Of a stretch of DNA of 64,000 nucleotides, positions 53,260 through 63,108 are shown in pieces. Each line of letters opens with the position of its first letter. The first letter of the stretch is position 1. The notes under the pieces are model-generated. The model had not been told where the DNA came from. It made no database searches and worked only from the letters and a program-made list of their open reading frames with translations. A program made the position numbers and the translations under genes. The DNA is from Ancylomarina salipaludis (GTDB lineage: Bacteria > Bacteroidota > Bacteroidia > Bacteroidales > Marinifilaceae), in NCBI RefSeq assembly GCF_004122035.1, contig NZ_SAXA01000006.1, positions 124,001 to 188,000 of the forward strand. Direction: 5' to 3'.

Positions 53260-55635
53260 TTATTCATACCGCAAACTCTCCACAGGATTCCTTGTAGCCG
53301 CTCGCCACGACTGAAACGAGACCGTTAGCAATGCTATTCCCATTGCGATGAGTCCGGATAAGACAAAGATCCACCAGCTGAGTTCTGTTTTATAGGCAAA
53401 GTTTTCGAGCCATTTGTGCATGGCATACCAAGCTATAGGGCAAGCAAAAACAAAGGAGAAAATAACCCATTTCGCGAAATCGCAATTAAGCATTCTAAGG
53501 ATCTCAATAGTTTTCGCACCATTTACTTTTCGGATACCAATTTCTTTCCTTTTTAAAAATATGGCATTTAACACCATCCCCAATAACCCCATAACTGACA
53601 ATATTATAGCAAAAAATGAAAATGCAGTAAGCAATTTAACTTGCTGCTGTTCCTTTTTATAGAATTCACTAATTTGTTCTTTTAGAGTATAAATATTGAC
53701 AATGACATCGGGTGATAGCTTGCTGAAAAATTCACCTGCTTTTTTTCGTATTTCATCATTGTTAAGTCCAGAAGTTTTAATGGCAAACAAGTTCATCTTT
53801 TGAGGATCTTGCTGAAGGATGACCATAGGCTGAATCTGAGAATGAAAAGAATGACCACTGAAATCCTTGACAATCCCACGCACATTAAACCCATTAAATA
53901 ATTCGCCTACTTTAAGCTTGTATTTCTTTGCTGCAGACTCATTAAATATTACCTCATTCTCATCATTTTGATCCGGGTGAAAATCTCCAAAATCAAATCC
54001 ATCAAGAAATTGAACTCCAAGAAGCCCTAGCATTCCTTTTCCCATAAACAAGCCATCAAATCGAACCTTATGATTTTCATACATCAAGGTAACTGGCATA
54101 TTTAGATTTACCGGAGGAATCAAAGATGAGCCTGCTGTACATATAACACCTGGTATTTTTTCCACTTCGTTGGTGATTAACTGATATTGCTTGCTTAATT
54201 CAAGAGAGTTGAATTCACAAATAATAACATTTTCGGTTTCAATGTTCTTGGAACTTGTTTGAGCATAATGCAATTGTTTCTTTATTATTAAAACACCGGT
54301 AACAAGAATAATAAAAATGGCAAAATGTATACTTAAGACGGAATTAGTCCAACCTTTACCTTTCAGCGATTTCAATTTGATACCCTTAATCAGATCCACT
54401 GAAGATCGGCTAGTAATAGTCAAGCCGATTACAATACCGGAAATTGACCCTGTTACAATCACAACCAAAAATAACACCACCCATGATTGCCATATCATAA
54501 AAACCTCAATCCCTAATGTGCGTTCAAGCGTATTATTTATAAAAGGAAATCCCCAGAGAACGACCAATGAAGCTGGAAATAAACTAAGAAATGAAAGCAT
54601 ATTTGATTCCAGCAAAACTTGTTTAAGAATGGATTTAGTTGAAGCCCCCATAGCTTTCTGAACCCCAAAATCTTTCAGGCGGTTTTCCATTTTTGCTTTT
54701 GTCAGAAACACGTAATTCACAACCGCAATCAGAAGAATAAATAAGGAAATCACAAGTAGATATTTTAATTGTGTAGCATTCCCTGTTCGACTTTCAGTTA
54801 TTTCATATAATGCTGATGAATGAAGATAGATATCAGTAACAATTTGCAAATCATAATCCTGATCCCTTCGCTTTTCATCGACAGTTTTGTTTTTATATGC
54901 TTGCATATGTCGCAAGACATTTTGAGGATCTGCATTTTTATTCAAAAGAAGATAAGTCTCAAATAAAAAATGGTCCCAATCTTTAAAGACCTCTGAGGCT
55001 TTTCCGAAATGTCCCAGATACCTTTGGTGACGGCCGAGAGACTCTCTTATCAAATCAAGATTACAAATGAAATTAGGATATAATCGGGAATTTTGAGGGA
55101 AGTCTTCATACACACCGCAAACCCTTAGGGATAAAAATCGATTGTTGATCTTCACCTGGAGTATCTGATTAATGGGATTTTCCTTATTAAAATATCTGTT
55201 TGCTGTTGAAGCAGAAATACATATTTCTCTTTCGGATCGTGACGAGTTTCCTTGAAGTATCTTGATACCTAAACAAGTAAAGAGAGACGTGTCAGCGTAA
55301 GCGAATCGTTTATCTCTCACTAAATCGTGATGGGAATTTTTTAATTCCACATCCGAATCTTGATAATACCTGAAATAATTATCGACAAGTGGTATTTCCT
55401 CTTTAATTGTACTACCTAATGGATAAGAGGTTAGATATACTGGTCCACGTAAAACTCGATACAAATTCTCTTTTTGGGGAATAAAACTATCAAAGGAGTT
55501 TTCATGAATATAAAGTAAACTCAATAGAAAAACGCAACCCAAACCAATACCCAATCCAAGTATACTAATTAACGATTGGGTTTTATTTTTTAGAATGCTT
55601 CTAAAAGAAATTTTTACACTATGCGGAATTTTCAT
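53260..55635 (-). CDS. ABC transporter permease, double FtsX/MacB type (copy 2)
   Basis: 791 residues with the same layout as its neighbours: N-terminal TM ('SLISILGLGIGLGCVFLLSLLY'), periplasmic core, FtsX domain near 285-410, second core and second FtsX domain with 'LKRKEIGIRKVNGAKT'. The 3' end is almost identical in DNA to copy 1: 80 bases at 53297-53376 differ at one position from 50896-50975. It lies 44 bases downstream of copy 3. The transported substrate is unknown; such permeases work in export of peptides or lipoproteins or in envelope stress, without moving substrate through the TM part. Confidence 0.9.
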   Translation of the reverse strand: MKIPHSVKISFRSILKNKTQSLISILGLGIGLGCVFLLSLLYIHENSFDSFIPQKENLYRVLRGPVYLTSYPLGSTIKEEIPLVDNYFRYYQDSDVELKNSHHDLVRDKRFAYADTSLFTCLGIKILQGNSSRSEREICISASTANRYFNKENPINQILQVKINNRFLSLRVCGVYEDFPQNSRLYPNFICNLDLIRESLGRHQRYLGHFGKASEVFKDWDHFLFETYLLLNKNADPQNVLRHMQAYKNKTVDEKRRDQDYDLQIVTDIYLHSSALYEITESRTGNATQLKYLLVISLFILLIAVVNYVFLTKAKMENRLKDFGVQKAMGASTKSILKQVLLESNMLSFLSLFPASLVVLWGFPFINNTLERTLGIEVFMIWQSWVVLFLVVIVTGSISGIVIGLTITSRSSVDLIKGIKLKSLKGKGWTNSVLSIHFAIFIILVTGVLIIKKQLHYAQTSSKNIETENVIICEFNSLELSKQYQLITNEVEKIPGVICTAGSSLIPPVNLNMPVTLMYENHKVRFDGLFMGKGMLGLLGVQFLDGFDFGDFHPDQNDENEVIFNESAAKKYKLKVGELFNGFNVRGIVKDFSGHSFHSQIQPMVILQQDPQKMNLFAIKTSGLNNDEIRKKAGEFFSKLSPDVIVNIYTLKEQISEFYKKEQQQVKLLTAFSFFAIILSVMGLLGMVLNAIFLKRKEIGIRKVNGAKTIEILRMLNCDFAKWVIFSFVFACPIAWYAMHKWLENFAYKTELSWWIFVLSGLIAMGIALLTVSFQSWRAATRNPVESLRYE

Positions 55636-55679
55636 CTATATAATATTTGTTAATCGTTAACAATCTTCAAAATTCTCAC

Positions 55680-57998
55680 TTACTCATACCTTAAACTCTC
55701 TACTGGATTCCTTGTTGCCGCCCGCCACGATTGAAACGAGACCGTTAGCATTGCAATTCCCATAGCAATAAGTCCCGCTAAGGCGAATATCCACCAGCTG
55801 AGTTCTGTTTTATAAGCGAAATTTTGCAACCATTTATTCATAGCATACCATGCAATTGGGCAGGCAAGTACGAAAGCAATAATAACCCATAAAGAGAAAT
55901 CTCGATTTAACAATTTTAGTATCTCTGAAGTTTTTGCACCATTTACCTTACGAATACCAATTTCTTTTTGTTTTTGCTGCACATAATACAATGACATTGC
56001 AAATAGCCCCATCACAGAAATAATTACGGTAAGCATCGCAAAATACTTTACAATTTTTCCTGTTTTTTCTTCTTTCGCATACCAATCTCGAACCACCTCA
56101 TCAAAGAAATCGATTCTTAAAGGTATGCCATTAGTAAAATCACTGTGTGCCTTTTTTATTTTTTGAATCGTTTCGTAGTTATTCCCAGATTTCAATTTAA
56201 CCACAAAAGTCCAGGCATCACGATTCGGGTTAAGAATATGAAAATAGGCTGGTCCTAACTGACTTTTTAAATTTCTGAAATGAAAATCCTTTACGATACC
56301 ATAAACAGGATATTCCTTATTATAAAGCTTAAAAGTTGTTGGGTTTTCAGGAAGTTCCAATGCTTTAACGGCAGCCTCATTTAACCAACACATATTTTGA
56401 GAGAAGGCTACCCCTGTTTTTTTTACAGGTATATTCAATAATTTAAAGAAGTTCGTATCAACAACGAAATGTTGAAAGCTCAACTCTTTATCTTTATATG
56501 TAAAGCAATTATTGTTTCCACCATCAAGGGGAGTTCCACAACTTAAACTAACATCTTCTACGCCTGGTATCTTTTCAAGAATTTCTTCAAGTACCCGCTG
56601 TTTTTTATTGGAAACCTCATATTCAAAACAAAGCATATTTTCCTGCTCAAAACCAAGTTTATAATTCCGAAGGAAATTAGTCTGCTTACTGATAAAAAAA
56701 GCACTTGTAATCAAAACTATAATAATCAGATACTGAAAACATATCATGATTTTAGAATAGATATTTTTTTCCTTCATCTTAGATTCACCTTTTACAACCT
56801 CAATGGGATTGAATTTGGTGATTTTAAGCGCAGGAATAATTCCAGAAATGATACCAATCAACAACATGAAAACAATGGCAAAAAACAGGTTACTCATTGT
56901 AAATTCATCAAGTAAATCTATTCTAGTATCCAACAGATAATTAAAAACTGGTACCATCTGAAAACTTAAAACCAGAGCAATGATAAGTGAGATGAAACTT
57001 AAAAGTATTGACTCAGATAAACTTTGTAATAACAAACCTGCTTTTTTAGCACCTATCAATTTCTTGATTGCTATTTCTTTATTTCGAAACGAGGATTGTG
57101 CTACCGTTAGATTCACATAATTAATAATAGAAAGCACTAAGATCAAGAATACAATACCTGACAAAATTAGAACAAAACGCTTGCTCTTATTCTTTGAGTT
57201 ACTGGAATAGGAAGTACTAAAATACGAATCAACAATAGGTTCTAGTTCAACAGACTTTGCATATTCTTTCTTAAACATCCAATTAACCTCTTTAAATAGT
57301 TTTAATATCTCAGGAGTTTTCGATTGAAAATTGGTATTGCCTTTAGTTAACACATACAAACCATATGAATTACTATTATACGAGTCCAAAAAATCGCTCA
57401 TCCCAAAGACTTTACCCAGGCTTGGAAAATTAGCCAGCAAATCAAATTTATTAAAATGAGAATTATCAGGCACATCTTCCATGATACCCGTAATTTCAAA
57501 ATTAATGTTATCATTAATTGTGAGGGTAAGTCCTAATTCCGGAAGTTTTCCGAACAGTTTGTAAGCAAATGATTTCGTTATAACAACAGTATTTTCTCTA
57601 GTCAAAGCCGTTTTCTTGTCTCCTTCAAGCATCTTGTACGTGAAAATGTTGAGAAAGGATGAATCAGCAAACAATATTTGCGACTTCAACTTCTGAGTTT
57701 CAGGTGCACTGGCATACATTTCCAAATAACGGGTTCGGGTAAAATTTTCCACCTCTGGAAATTTTTGCATCAGCAAAGGACCCGATGGTGGTGCAAAATC
57801 AGATTCATCTCCATGTGTCAAACGAAAAATTCTTTCCTTATTAACATGAAATTGATCAGCTGAATATTCATTTTTGATGTAAATACTCAACAAAAGAATA
57901 AACATTAAGGAAATGGAGAAACCAAAAATAGTAATGCTGCTATAAAGTTTGTTTCTCAAAAGATGTTGAACAAAAGTCTTCAGGTTTTTATATATCAT
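55680..57998 (-). CDS. ABC transporter permease, double FtsX/MacB type (copy 3)
   Basis: 772 residues, first permease after the ATPase gene. N-terminal TM 'LYSSITIFGFSISLMFILLLSIYI' in part, core with 'DSSFLNIFTYKMLEGD', FtsX domain ('NYVNLTVAQSSFRNKEIAIKKLIGAK' region, ~280-400), second TM/core, then the final FtsX domain with 'QKEIGIRKVNGAKTSEIL'. The C-terminal ~50 residues are close to those of the two copies downstream, but its DNA there is more diverged than they are from each other. Upstream, between it and the ATPase gene, lies the remnant of a fourth permease. Confidence 0.9.
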   Translation of the reverse strand: MIYKNLKTFVQHLLRNKLYSSITIFGFSISLMFILLLSIYIKNEYSADQFHVNKERIFRLTHGDESDFAPPSGPLLMQKFPEVENFTRTRYLEMYASAPETQKLKSQILFADSSFLNIFTYKMLEGDKKTALTRENTVVITKSFAYKLFGKLPELGLTLTINDNINFEITGIMEDVPDNSHFNKFDLLANFPSLGKVFGMSDFLDSYNSNSYGLYVLTKGNTNFQSKTPEILKLFKEVNWMFKKEYAKSVELEPIVDSYFSTSYSSNSKNKSKRFVLILSGIVFLILVLSIINYVNLTVAQSSFRNKEIAIKKLIGAKKAGLLLQSLSESILLSFISLIIALVLSFQMVPVFNYLLDTRIDLLDEFTMSNLFFAIVFMLLIGIISGIIPALKITKFNPIEVVKGESKMKEKNIYSKIMICFQYLIIIVLITSAFFISKQTNFLRNYKLGFEQENMLCFEYEVSNKKQRVLEEILEKIPGVEDVSLSCGTPLDGGNNNCFTYKDKELSFQHFVVDTNFFKLLNIPVKKTGVAFSQNMCWLNEAAVKALELPENPTTFKLYNKEYPVYGIVKDFHFRNLKSQLGPAYFHILNPNRDAWTFVVKLKSGNNYETIQKIKKAHSDFTNGIPLRIDFFDEVVRDWYAKEEKTGKIVKYFAMLTVIISVMGLFAMSLYYVQQKQKEIGIRKVNGAKTSEILKLLNRDFSLWVIIAFVLACPIAWYAMNKWLQNFAYKTELSWWIFALAGLIAMGIAMLTVSFQSWRAATRNPVESLRYE

Positions 57999-58053
57999 GA
58001 TTTAAACTCTTAGTAAATGGCTTTTAAAATTCATATTCTATTGATAATATGAG

Positions 58054-58095
58054 CTATTCATATCTCAAACTCTCCACAGGGTTCCTCGTTACTAC
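58054..58095 (-). pseudogene. Remnant 3' end of a fourth permease gene
   Basis: In the frame read leftward, 58089-58054 encodes T-R-N-P-V-E-S-L-R-Y-E-stop, the exact ending of all three intact permeases. Upstream of it (58096-58098) the frame has a stop and no homology. It therefore looks like a permease gene tail left after deletion or recombination, placed between the ATPase gene and copy 3. Confidence 0.75.
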
Positions 58096-58128
58096 TCAAT
58101 AGAACTAAGAAAATTGATATAAACGCAC

Positions 58129-58824
58129 TTATAATTGAGAATATTCCTCAACCAAAACCTCCTCTGTAACAACTTTCCCATCAAACAGATTGATGATTCT
58201 ATGAGCATATCCCGCATCTTTTAAAGAGTGAGTTACCATGATAATGGTTGTACCTTCGCGATTCAATTCGGTTAATAATTCCATAACTTCCTGACCATTT
58301 TTAGAATCCAAATTACCAGTTGGCTCATCGGCTAGAATTAAACCTGGGTTGGATACTAAAGCACGGGCAATCGCTACACGCTGTTGCTGTCCACCGGAAA
58401 GCTGTTGAGGGTAATGTTGCGATCGATGGCTCATATTCATCCGATCAAGCACCTTGCTTACCATCTCTTTGCGCTTCTTGCTACTAAATCCCTGATAAAC
58501 CAAAGGCATTTCAACATTTTCAAAAACATTCAGTTCGTCAATTAAGTTGAAACTCTGAAACACAAAACCAATATTACCTTTACGCAAATCGGTGCGCTGG
58601 CCTTCCTTTAGTCCGGCAACCGGCTTATCACCAAAGGTATATTGCCCTTCAGAAGGATTATCCAATAAACCTAAGATGTTTAATAAGGTTGACTTGCCAC
58701 AACCTGAAGGTCCCATAATGGCTACAAATTCGCCGCTCTTTATTTTCAAGTTGATATCATTCAGAGCTAAAGTCTCTATTTCACTTGTTCGAAATACCTT
58801 CGATAAATTTTTAATTGTTATCAT
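58129..58824 (-). CDS. ABC transporter ATP-binding protein (LolD/MacB type)
   Basis: 231 residues. Walker A '[14 protein letters not shown]' (residues ~39-52), Q-loop '[22 protein letters not shown]', signature '[15 protein letters not shown]', Walker B '[12 protein letters not shown]' and H-loop 'IIMVTHS'. This is the LolD/FtsE/MacB-ATPase subfamily that drives FtsX-type permeases by mechanotransmission. It is cytoplasmic, second gene of the operon, 29 bases after the membrane-fusion gene. One ATPase presumably serves all three permeases. Confidence 0.96.
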   Translation of the reverse strand: MITIKNLSKVFRTSEIETLALNDINLKIKSGEFVAIMGPSGCGKSTLLNILGLLDNPSEGQYTFGDKPVAGLKEGQRTDLRKGNIGFVFQSFNLIDELNVFENVEMPLVYQGFSSKKRKEMVSKVLDRMNMSHRSQHYPQQLSGGQQQRVAIARALVSNPGLILADEPTGNLDSKNGQEVMELLTELNREGTTIIMVTHSLKDAGYAHRIINLFDGKVVTEEVLVEEYSQL

Positions 58825-58853
58825 ATCTTTCGTTTTTATTTGTTTATCTAATT

Positions 58854-60110
58854 CTATTTGAATTCGATTCGATCGTTATCCCCAAAATTATCATAATTAT
58901 TTGTAATCACTTTCTCACCAGCATCAAGTCCTTCTAAAACTTCAAAATATTGCGAATTTTGTCTGCCAATTTTAATATTTCGCTTTGTGGCGAAATCGCC
59001 CGATTCATCCAGAACGAATACCCATTGGCCTCCGGTACTCTGAAAAAATCCACCACGGGGTAACAAAAGTGCATCAACAGGTTGTCCCAATTCAAGTTTG
59101 ATGTGATAAGTCTGACCTGTTCGAAGCTTTTCAGGCGATTCTCCATCAAAAATAAGATCAACCTTAAATCGTCCGTCCCTAACCTCAGGGTAAACTTTTT
59201 TAGTCACCTGATGATACGATTTATCATTACGCGTAAAGGATCCGGAAAGACCTCTTCGAACTCGATCGATATAATGTTCATCGACTTCAGCTACGATCTT
59301 AAAATCGTTTAAAATATGCAGTTGACCTATGCGCTGACCCCGGTTGATTGATTGACCAATTTCAACTTCCAGACTACCCAATTGACCATCAGCAGGGGCT
59401 TTTATATTGAGATTTTCCAATCGTTGACGAACCATTTCCAGATTCTGTTGCATATTCTTTAAACTACTGTTCATTTGTAATTTCTGATTTTCACGAAAAA
59501 TAGAATCCTGAACCATACGCTGATATCTCAAGTCCCTGTCACGACGTGAGAACTCATAATTTTCCTTCGAAATCAAATAATCTTCTTTCGATATAAATCC
59601 CTTTTCATACAGCTTTAAATTCTGTTCGTAACGACGCTTTAACCTGATAATATCGGTATCAATACTTAGCAGCTGTTGCAGGTTATTAATCTTCTGTTGC
59701 TCCATACTGATCAAGGTATTTCGCAACTCGTTCGATTGGTATGCTAATGAAGATTCAGTATTCAGAATTTGTAATTTTAAATCATTATTAACCAACTTGA
59801 CAATCACATCTCCCTTTTTCACAGTCTCACCCTCATCTATCAATTTCTCAACAACCTTACCCCCTTCTTCCAAATCAAGATAAATAGTTGTCTTAGGCTC
59901 AACCATACCAATTATCGAAATATAATCTTTAAAACTACCTGAGGTAACTTCAGCAATATTGAGTTTATCTTCGTCAGCTCGGAAAGTAGAAGACTGAGCT
60001 CCAAAGATCATCTTCATAGACAGTCCAAAAACTAAAATAATAGCAATAACGATATAAATATGTTTGGCTTTTAAGCCTTTCTTTTTTTCAATTTTTCTAT
60101 CCATCGACAT
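58854..60110 (-). CDS. Periplasmic membrane-fusion (HlyD/MacA-like) protein
   Basis: 418 residues. One N-terminal TM helix ('HIYIVIAIILVFGLSMKMIF', ~17-37), a lipoyl/barrel segment with 'DEGETVKKGDVIVKLVNNDL', a coiled-coil hairpin (~110-235), 'IKAPADGQLGSLEVEIGQSINRGQRIGQL', beta-barrel ('KVYPEVRDGRFKVDLIF') and a membrane-proximal domain ending in 'GEKVITNNYDN'. It is a MacA-like adaptor linking the permeases to an outer-membrane factor, which is not encoded here. ATG codons at 60110 and 60104 are both possible. First gene of the operon, behind a sigma-54-like promoter. Confidence 0.92.
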   Translation of the reverse strand: MSMDRKIEKKKGLKAKHIYIVIAIILVFGLSMKMIFGAQSSTFRADEDKLNIAEVTSGSFKDYISIIGMVEPKTTIYLDLEEGGKVVEKLIDEGETVKKGDVIVKLVNNDLKLQILNTESSLAYQSNELRNTLISMEQQKINNLQQLLSIDTDIIRLKRRYEQNLKLYEKGFISKEDYLISKENYEFSRRDRDLRYQRMVQDSIFRENQKLQMNSSLKNMQQNLEMVRQRLENLNIKAPADGQLGSLEVEIGQSINRGQRIGQLHILNDFKIVAEVDEHYIDRVRRGLSGSFTRNDKSYHQVTKKVYPEVRDGRFKVDLIFDGESPEKLRTGQTYHIKLELGQPVDALLLPRGGFFQSTGGQWVFVLDESGDFATKRNIKIGRQNSQYFEVLEGLDAGEKVITNNYDNFGDNDRIEFK

Positions 60111-60176
60111 ACAAAATCCTTTTTTTAATTAATCAATTTTAAAATATTATTGATTTACAAATTCAGACTCGTTTAT

Positions 60177-60192
60177 TACTAAACCTATGCCA
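60177..60192 (-). promoter_or_regulatory. Sigma-54-like -24/-12 promoter for the efflux operon
   Basis: Minus strand TGGCATAGGTTTAGTA (60192 down to 60177). The -24 TGGCA is exact, and the -12 part TAGTA keeps T, G and A of TTGCA at the right 10-base spacing, missing the C. It lies 67 bases ahead of the membrane-fusion ATG and downstream of the inverted repeat. Confidence 0.45.
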
Positions 60193-60255
60193 TGTTTTAT
60201 AAACAGCATATAACTAGCATTTTATGAATTACAGTTCAATATCTTGTGTCAAAAT

Positions 60256-60276
60256 ATTAGACAAGGGGTGTCTAAT
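60256..60276. promoter_or_regulatory. Inverted repeat ATTAGACA-N5-TGTCTAAT, likely activator site
   Basis: Perfect 8-base arms (60256-60263 and 60269-60276) with a 5-base spacer AGGGG. It lies 60-80 bases upstream of the -24 element and ~80 bases before the regulator's own ATG, a normal place for an NtrC-family enhancer site. Confidence 0.5.
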
Positions 60277-60356
60277 TGTTTGAAAAGCTTTCTACTTTAG
60301 ATAAAAATTTGCCCAATGTTCCCATTGACCAATTCAAATTTTATAGCAGTATCCAA

Positions 60357-61721
60357 ATGAAAGAAGCCAAAATTTTAATCGTGGATGACAATAAAAGCAT
60401 CCTTTCAGCCCTAGAATTGTTATTAAGCAATAACTGCAAAAAGGTGAAATGTATATCCAACCCCAATGCGTTACTATCTGATTTGAAAATGGACAACTAC
60501 GACGTTGTACTTTTGGATATGAATTTTAAAGCCGGAATCAATACGGGGAATGAGGGCATCTATTGGTTGAATCAGATCATGGAATACAATTCAGGCATCA
60601 GTGTGGTGATGATTACCGCATATGGCGATGTGGAATTGGCTGTAAAAGCTGTTCGGTCAGGTGCAGTCGATTTTGTTTTAAAACCATGGGAGAATGAAAA
60701 AATGTTAGCCACTATTGAAATGGCTTGGAAATTAAGCCACTCAAGAAAAGAGGTCAAAAAACTCAGGTTAAAAGAACACGAACTGATTGCTGAAATCAAC
60801 CGTAAAAAGAATCATCTAATCGGCTCATCTACGCAGTGGAAGAAAGTGATGGATTTAGTACGAAAAGTTGCTGTTACTCATGCTAATATCCTTATCACAG
60901 GAGAAAATGGAACAGGGAAAGAACTGATTGCCAGAGAAATTCATCGCCTGTCGAATCGATGTCAAAATGTAATGGTAACCGTAGATATGGGTTCCATTGC
61001 TGAATCGCTTTTCGAAAGTGAACTGTTTGGGCATAAAAAAGGGGCCTTTACCGATGCCCATGATGATAGAATGGGCAAAATTGAAACGGCAAATAAGGGA
61101 ACTCTTTTTCTCGACGAGATCGGAAATTTATCTCTGCCTATGCAAGCCAAATTATTATCGGTACTGCAAAACAGATCCCTAACCCGACTTGGAGAGAACA
61201 CGCCCATCGATATTAATTTGCGTTTGGTTTGTGCAACCAATTGCAAGTTGCAACAAATGGTGAGCCAAGGTACATTTCGCGAAGATTTACTTTATCGAAT
61301 GAATACCATCCAAATTGAATTACCTCCTCTTCGCGATCGCAAATCGGACATTCCTGAATTGGTTGATTTTTTTATCAAACTGTATAGCGAAAAATATAAC
61401 AAGAAAGGCCTAAAAGTTTCGGGTACTGCAATTGAAAAACTACAAAACTATACCTGGCCTGGTAATGTTAGAGAATTGCAGCATGCTATAGAAAAAGCAG
61501 TTATTCTCAGCAACAACTATAAAATAGGAGCAGAAGATTTCTCCTTTAAAGCTGATGAATTTTCAAAAGCTGAAGCCTTTGGAGGAACGCTTGAAGACAT
61601 GGAAAAACAATTGATTGAGTCAGCAATAGAAAAACAGATGGGTAATCTTAGTGCCGTTTCGACACAATTGGGAATATCGCGTCAAACCTTATACAACAAA
61701 ATCAAACGATATGGCCTATAG
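60357..61721 (+). CDS. NtrC-family sigma-54-dependent response regulator
   Basis: 454 residues. Receiver domain 'ILIVDDNKSIL' with phospho-acceptor Asp54 ('VVLLDMNF') and Lys in 'DFVLKPWENE'. AAA+ domain has Walker A 'ITGENGTGKELIARE', the sigma-54 contact loop 'GAFTDA' (GAFTGA variant), Walker B 'GTLFLDEIGN' and 'RFREDLLYRMN'-like region ('TFREDLLYRMNTI'). Fis-type HTH '[24 protein letters not shown]' in part. The open frame begins at a TTG (60276) but the ATG at 60357 fits the receiver. It overlaps the histidine kinase gene by 11 bases, so the pair is co-translated. Divergent from the efflux operon. Confidence 0.95.
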   Translation: MKEAKILIVDDNKSILSALELLLSNNCKKVKCISNPNALLSDLKMDNYDVVLLDMNFKAGINTGNEGIYWLNQIMEYNSGISVVMITAYGDVELAVKAVRSGAVDFVLKPWENEKMLATIEMAWKLSHSRKEVKKLRLKEHELIAEINRKKNHLIGSSTQWKKVMDLVRKVAVTHANILITGENGTGKELIAREIHRLSNRCQNVMVTVDMGSIAESLFESELFGHKKGAFTDAHDDRMGKIETANKGTLFLDEIGNLSLPMQAKLLSVLQNRSLTRLGENTPIDINLRLVCATNCKLQQMVSQGTFREDLLYRMNTIQIELPPLRDRKSDIPELVDFFIKLYSEKYNKKGLKVSGTAIEKLQNYTWPGNVRELQHAIEKAVILSNNYKIGAEDFSFKADEFSKAEAFGGTLEDMEKQLIESAIEKQMGNLSAVSTQLGISRQTLYNKIKRYGL

Positions 61722-63066
61722 ACACTACAATACAGCTTTAATTTTAAGGTTGATTAGTTTAATTGTAATTGCCATATTGATGGGTTATACATTTTCGAAA
61801 CAAAGCTATTTCAGTTTTGGAATATGCTCAATTTTACAGGTTTTTCAAACTTGGGAATTTGTTCGATTTTTGAATAAAACCCACAAACAAATGGACTACT
61901 TTATTCAGTCCATTAAAAATAAGGATACCACTTTGCACTTCCCAAAAAAATCAGGCAATGGCATCATTGATGAATTAAATCAGAGTTTAAATGAACTCAA
62001 TCGTATTATTCAAGAAGTTCAAATGCAAAGTAAAATTAAAGAAACTTACTTTGCTGAGATTCTTCAAAATATTGCCACAGGTGTTGTCGTCATCAGAGAA
62101 GATGGTTTTGTTACCGATGTCAATTCTTCAGCATTGGATTTAATCGGTTTAGAAACGTTCACTCATATCAAACAACTGAATCGCATCGATTCAAAATTCG
62201 CTATTGATCTGTCGAACCTTAAAAACAGACAACGAAAAGTTCTGAATTTGGTTTCGAATAAAGAACGTATTCAGGTGATGAGCAGATGCTCACTTATACG
62301 ACTCGAAAATGAAAATGTGAAACTGATAACCCTTCAAGATATTCGAGGCGAACTTGAACGTAAAGAAATTGATGCCTGGGTTAAACTCATTCGGGTTTTA
62401 AGTCACGAAATTATGAACTCTCTCGCACCTATTACTTCAATTTCACAATCCTTAATGAGGCTCTGGAAAGAAAAACTGGAATTAAAACCCATAGATCAGC
62501 AGGATATTGATGTAAGCAAAACCCTTGACGGATTATCTGTAATTACCCAAACAAATGAAGCCTTAATTCGTTTTGTTCAGTCCTACCGGATTTTATCAAA
62601 GGCTCCCGTTCCCCAACTCAGAAGCATTAAAACGCAAAGTTTCTTTGACCGTTTGAACATTCTATTATCCCCTATAAAAGAAAGTTTCAGGGGGCAGCTA
62701 AAACTTCAATCCCCAAACCAAAACTTTAGCTTCACCGCTGATGAACAAATGATGGTTCAGGTGATTATCAATCTGGTTAAAAATGCCTCAGAAGCCTTTA
62801 ACGGCCAAACCAATGAGCACGACTGCAAGCCGGAAATTAGTGTGAGTGCCGGTAAAAAAGGAACAATTACAGAAATAAAAGTTGCAGACAATGGTCCGGG
62901 TATTCCCGATGAAATCCAGGATGAAATCTTCATCCCCTTTTTTACAACCAAAGAAAGTGGTTCCGGCATCGGCTTAAGCTATTCTCGACAAATAATCCGG
63001 GCACATGGTGGCAGTCTCCTTTGTCAATCAAAGGCAGGGGAAACAGTCTTTACAGTAAGATGGTAA
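61711..63066 (+). CDS. Membrane sensor histidine kinase (partner of the NtrC-type regulator)
   Basis: 451 residues. Two closely spaced TM helices near the N-terminus ('[20 protein letters not shown]' and '[19 protein letters not shown]') with almost no periplasmic loop, then a helical linker, a PAS-like domain (~115-220, '[23 protein letters not shown]' region), a HisKA-like box with His near 232 ('[15 protein letters not shown]') and HATPase_c ('[10 protein letters not shown]', '[13 protein letters not shown]', '[18 protein letters not shown]'). The ATG at 61711 overlaps the regulator stop. The lack of a periplasmic sensor domain suggests sensing within the membrane, a common mode for envelope-stress kinases. 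Confidence 0.93.
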   Translation: MAYRHYNTALILRLISLIVIAILMGYTFSKQSYFSFGICSILQVFQTWEFVRFLNKTHKQMDYFIQSIKNKDTTLHFPKKSGNGIIDELNQSLNELNRIIQEVQMQSKIKETYFAEILQNIATGVVVIREDGFVTDVNSSALDLIGLETFTHIKQLNRIDSKFAIDLSNLKNRQRKVLNLVSNKERIQVMSRCSLIRLENENVKLITLQDIRGELERKEIDAWVKLIRVLSHEIMNSLAPITSISQSLMRLWKEKLELKPIDQQDIDVSKTLDGLSVITQTNEALIRFVQSYRILSKAPVPQLRSIKTQSFFDRLNILLSPIKESFRGQLKLQSPNQNFSFTADEQMMVQVIINLVKNASEAFNGQTNEHDCKPEISVSAGKKGTITEIKVADNGPGIPDEIQDEIFIPFFTTKESGSGIGLSYSRQIIRAHGGSLLCQSKAGETVFTVRW

Positions 63067-63108
63067 TGTCTATTTGAAATACAAACCAATCTACTCGTAA
63101 GATTTAAC

